DNA from: AV40 sp035568175
Lineage (GTDB): Bacteria; Verrucomicrobiota; Verrucomicrobiia; Chthoniobacterales; UBA10450
Length of the DNA: 64,000 nt
Assembly (NCBI GenBank): GCA_035568175.1
Contig: DATMON010000018.1
Span: forward strand, 417,233 to 481,232
Direction of reading: 5' to 3'
Shown here: piece after piece, positions 61,140-64,000 of the stretch
Layout of the letters: each line of letters begins with the position of its first letter
Position numbering within the stretch: position 1 is the first letter of the stretch
The notes under the pieces: model-generated
The model's input: only the letters and a program-made list of their open reading frames with translations
Told to the model about the DNA's origin: nothing
Database searches by the model: none
Program-made: the position numbers and the translations under genes

Positions 61140-63560
61140 ATGAGTAATCTCCGGCTTGCTTTTCGGCAGCTAATCAAGAATCCCGCATTCTCGGCGGTTG
61201 CGATCATTACGCTCGCTCTCGGGATCGGTGCGAACACCGCCATCTTCAGCATCGTCAACGCGGTGTTGCTTCGGCCGCTGCCTTACCCCGGCGCTGACCG
61301 GATCATGGTGTTGAACGAATCTTCGGGACCGGGACAGGACTATTCCGTTGCGTTGCCAGACTATTTCGATTGGCAAAAAGACAACACGGTTTTCGAACAT
61401 CTTGCCGCCACTCACAAGGAATCGCGTAACTTGAGCGGCATTCCCGGCCGCGATCCTGAGCGCATCTCCGGCGCGGCAGTGACGCGAAATTTCTTCAGTA
61501 TAATCGGCTTAACGCCGGAAATCGGTCGAATATTTAGCGAAGACGAAGACAAAGTCGGCGCGCCGCCAGTTGTCGTCATCAGCGATCGCTTGTGGAGACG
61601 TGCGTTCAACGCCGACCCGGCGGTGTTGGGTCGCGCGATCACTTTGCACGATTCGAGTTACATCGTCATTGGCGTGATGCCTCCGCAAATGACCTCGCCG
61701 CAGGACAGCGACGTCTGGATGTCGATGATGCGACGAAGCAACAACGCCGTGTGGATGCAGCGGTTCATCCATCCGATGATTTACGTCTGGGGCAAGCTCA
61801 AGCCCGGAGTCACGGTCGAACAAGCGCGCACGGAAATGAAAGGAATCGCGGCGCGTTTAGAAAAAGCATATCCGGACACAAACGGACAGGAGACGGCGGT
61901 CGTGACGCCGTTGCTGGATAATCTGGTCGGCAAATACCGAACGAATCTCGGACTTTTGCTTGGAGCTGTTGGACTCGTTTTGCTAATCGCGTGCGCGAAC
62001 CTGGCCAATCTGTTTGCTGCACGCGGCGCTGCGCGCGCGAGAGAGTTCGCAATTCACGCGGCGGTCGGCGCGACCCGCGGACAAATCATTAAGAAACTCT
62101 TGATCGAAAGTTTTGTGATCGCGATCCTCGGCGGAGCGCTGGGATTTCTGTTCGCGGTCTGGGTCCGTACCGGCTTGATCGCGTTAAGCCCGGGAGATGT
62201 CGCCCGATTTCACCAGGTCTCATTCGATCTTCCGGTTCTTGGTTTCACGTTTCTGATCGCGTCGCTGACAACCGTCCTATTCGGATTATGGCCGGCCTGG
62301 CAGGCCTCTCACGCTGACGTTCAACTCGCGCTGAAAGAGGGATCCTCAGGAAGCGGCGATCCGCCCTCAGCGAAACGCGCGCGCGATTGGCTCGTCATAA
62401 GCGAAATCGCGCTGACGCTCACGTTGTTGGTCGCGGCCGGGCTCGTTCTGAAAAGTTTCTCGAAGATGCAAACGCTCCAGCTCGGTTACGAGCCGCAGAA
62501 TCTTTTCAGCGCTCGCCTTGAGTTGCCATGGCAAACGTACTCCGATCGGACGAAAATTGGCGTCTTTACTAAAGCGCTGCTGGACAAGGTCACCGCCGTT
62601 CCGGGCGTTCAGAGCGCGGGAATCGGTTCGAATGCGCCGTTGATGGGCGGCTGGCAAACCGGTTTCTGGCGCGAAGAAAAAGGGCGTCCGCAGCCTTCCG
62701 ATATGCTGAATTCCGATCTCGAGATCGTTACCGGCGATTATTTTCAAACTTTCAAAGTGCCGTTACTTCGCGGCCGGCTTCTTAACGAGCGCGACACAAA
62801 AGATTCACCACGCGTCATCGTCATCGATCAGGCGCTGGCCGAGCAATATTTCCCGGGGGAGGATCCAATCGGCAAGCGCCTCGGTGTAGATGTGGGCAAC
62901 GACGACGAGGGCTGGGTGATGAGCGAGATCGTCGGGGTCGTGGCCAAGATGCGGTTTCATGCAATCGATGAAATGGCGCCGTTGCCGGTGATCTACTGTT
63001 CAATGGCGCAGGCCCAGCGAACGAGTCTGGGAATCTTCGTGCGTTCGAGCATGAGCGCCGCGTCGCTGAGTAAATCAATTCACGACGCCGCGGTTTCGAT
63101 CGATCCGAATCAGCCGGTCTACGATGCGCGGCCGATGTTGGATCGGGTTCAGGAAACCTGGGGAACGCATCGCCTGTTAAGTTTTCTATTTTCCATCTTC
63201 GCCGGGCTCGCGCTGGCGCTGGCCACTATCGGTCTTTACGGATTGCTCGCCTATACCACGCTCAAACGCGTCCGTGAAATCGGTATTCGTCTCGCACTTG
63301 GCGCGCGCCCGGCCCAAATTCGTGCGCTGGTTATTTCGCACGGGATGCATTTGCTCTTGATCGGTTCCGGCATCGGACTGATCAGCGCCTTGGCTCTCTC
63401 TCGCGCTTTGCAGAGCGTGCTTTTCGAAGTCAAAGGAATCGATCCGCGAATTTATCTCGGCGTCGGCGCGCTTCTCTTTGTCGCGACTTTTCTTGCTTCG
63501 TGGATTCCGGCGCGTCGTGCATCACGGGTCGATCCAATCATCGCTCTGCGCGCTGAGTAA
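61140..63560 (+). CDS. ADOP-type ABC permease 5
   Basis: 806 residues from the ATG at 61140 (MSNLRLAFRQLIKNPAFSAVAII). It lies 19 bases after permease 4. Helix 1 ends in GANTAIFSIVNAVLLRPLP. The first FtsX set is IACANLANLFAARGAARAREFAIHAAVGATRGQ, where the usual RLALGA is replaced by HAAVGA. The last set is GLYGLLAYTTLKRVREIGIRLALGARPA, and the end is ASRVDPIIALRAE. All features needed for membrane insertion are present. Confidence 0.93.
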   Translation: MSNLRLAFRQLIKNPAFSAVAIITLALGIGANTAIFSIVNAVLLRPLPYPGADRIMVLNESSGPGQDYSVALPDYFDWQKDNTVFEHLAATHKESRNLSGIPGRDPERISGAAVTRNFFSIIGLTPEIGRIFSEDEDKVGAPPVVVISDRLWRRAFNADPAVLGRAITLHDSSYIVIGVMPPQMTSPQDSDVWMSMMRRSNNAVWMQRFIHPMIYVWGKLKPGVTVEQARTEMKGIAARLEKAYPDTNGQETAVVTPLLDNLVGKYRTNLGLLLGAVGLVLLIACANLANLFAARGAARAREFAIHAAVGATRGQIIKKLLIESFVIAILGGALGFLFAVWVRTGLIALSPGDVARFHQVSFDLPVLGFTFLIASLTTVLFGLWPAWQASHADVQLALKEGSSGSGDPPSAKRARDWLVISEIALTLTLLVAAGLVLKSFSKMQTLQLGYEPQNLFSARLELPWQTYSDRTKIGVFTKALLDKVTAVPGVQSAGIGSNAPLMGGWQTGFWREEKGRPQPSDMLNSDLEIVTGDYFQTFKVPLLRGRLLNERDTKDSPRVIVIDQALAEQYFPGEDPIGKRLGVDVGNDDEGWVMSEIVGVVAKMRFHAIDEMAPLPVIYCSMAQAQRTSLGIFVRSSMSAASLSKSIHDAAVSIDPNQPVYDARPMLDRVQETWGTHRLLSFLFSIFAGLALALATIGLYGLLAYTTLKRVREIGIRLALGARPAQIRALVISHGMHLLLIGSGIGLISALALSRALQSVLFEVKGIDPRIYLGVGALLFVATFLASWIPARRASRVDPIIALRAE

Positions 63561-63566
63561 CTCGTT

Positions 63567-64000
63567 ATGCAAAATCTCCGTTACACTCTGCGGGTTCTTG
63601 CCAAACAACCGCTCTTCACTTCGATTGTCATTTTGACTTTCGCGCTTGGAATTGGAGCGAACACGGCAGTGTTCAGCGTCCTCAATGCGGTGCTGTTGCG
63701 CCCGCTTCCATTTCATGAGCCGCAGAATCTTGTCGCGCTTGGCGAATTCGACAGACGCGAGACGGTCGATCCCGGCACGCAGATCGAAAGCATTTCCTAT
63801 CTCGATTTCGTCGACTGGCGCGATCAAACCAAAGTTTTCGAACACGTCGCGGTCTGCACCAATCAAAGTGTTGGCACCTTAACCGATGGCAATCAGGCGA
63901 CGCACGTTCAAGGCGAATCGGTTTCGGCCGATTTGTTCCCGCTTCTCGGAGTTCAACCAATTCTGGGGCGCGCCTTTCTCCCAAAGGAAGACGAACCGGG
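63567..64000 (+). CDS. ADOP-type ABC permease 6, 5' part (runs off the window)
   Basis: 144 residues to the right edge. The start MQNLRYTLRVLAKQPLFTSIVILTFALGIGANTAVFSVLNAVLLRPLP and the beginning of the periplasmic domain (SISYLDFVDWRDQTKVFEHVAV) match the other members. It lies 6 bases after permease 5, so the array continues beyond the window. Confidence 0.92.
   Translation, partial: MQNLRYTLRVLAKQPLFTSIVILTFALGIGANTAVFSVLNAVLLRPLPFHEPQNLVALGEFDRRETVDPGTQIESISYLDFVDWRDQTKVFEHVAVCTNQSVGTLTDGNQATHVQGESVSADLFPLLGVQPILGRAFLPKEDEP

Overview
The window looks like a chromosomal segment from a soil-type Verrucomicrobium (Chthoniobacterales / Spartobacteria-like). The evidence is a four-gene pseudopilin cassette of the kind described from Chthoniobacter and Verrucomicrobium, a compact RpoD without region 1.1, a UbiA enzyme of the menaquinone type, a tandem array of acidobacterial-type duplicated orphan permeases (ADOP), and spacers rich in short hairpin repeats. 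The taxonomic call is inference from gene content. I see no rRNA, tRNA, CRISPR array or transposase.

Layout. (1) 1-2627, minus strand: pseudopilin cassette in the order D-B-C-A; A runs off the left edge. (2) 2967-8703, plus strand: a type IV pilus / type II secretion motor operon with a TPR-GspE_N protein, PilB, a large proline-rich protein ending in a roadblock domain, an MglA-like GTPase and an MglB-like roadblock protein. PilC converges from the minus strand (8879-10108). (3) 10191-17815: housekeeping genes (degenerate metallo-beta-lactamase fold, UbiA/MqnP, RpiB, CbpA, DUF2905, uracil-DNA glycosylase, PepF, TPR, serine hydrolase). (4) 17950-22665: a 1571-residue secreted LamG/NHL/Calx-beta protein with Thr-Pro linkers. 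(5) 22677-34817: YjbQ, Hpt, MoaD-like, YajQ, lipoprotein, ComM, RpoD, pyruvate kinase, DUF4142, TPR and MutS. (6) 34954-43751: a stand-alone NRPS module (A-T-TE), GNAT, a transmembrane pseudokinase, an ATP-grasp ligase paired with a HEAGH peptidase, and a 3D-domain protein. (7) 44107-64000: a sigma54 response regulator and NtrY-like kinase, followed by a sigma54-type promoter that leads into an efflux locus: small membrane protein, membrane-fusion protein, ABC ATPase, two ADOP permeases, a second ATPase, and at least four more ADOPs.

Most notable points. (a) A family of about 90-100-residue proteins starting with MKP and ending in one membrane helix occurs four times here. One copy is the first gene of the sigma54-type efflux operon, one sits just upstream of a lipoprotein gene, and one carries a stop at codon 3. 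I do not recognise this family. (b) Seven miniature elements share one design: TGTAG/CTACA-type ends around two hairpins. One has been absorbed in frame into mutS and one supplies the pepF stop codon. A related single hairpin (GTCCG-NNN-CGGAC) lies three times inside a serine hydrolase gene and forms the 3' end of the ATP-grasp gene. (c) The permease array contains a scar of about 130 bases that keeps only the first and last codons of a deleted ADOP gene. (d) The NRPS-like protein has a Cys in place of the usual thioesterase Ser. (e) The kinase-like protein lacks all three catalytic residues.

How the genes may work together: regions 1-2 encode pseudopilins and their assembly motor, with a polarity-type GTPase switch. 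In region 7 the two-component pair probably activates the efflux operon through the sigma54 site at 47766-47781. Both statements are inference from order and motifs.
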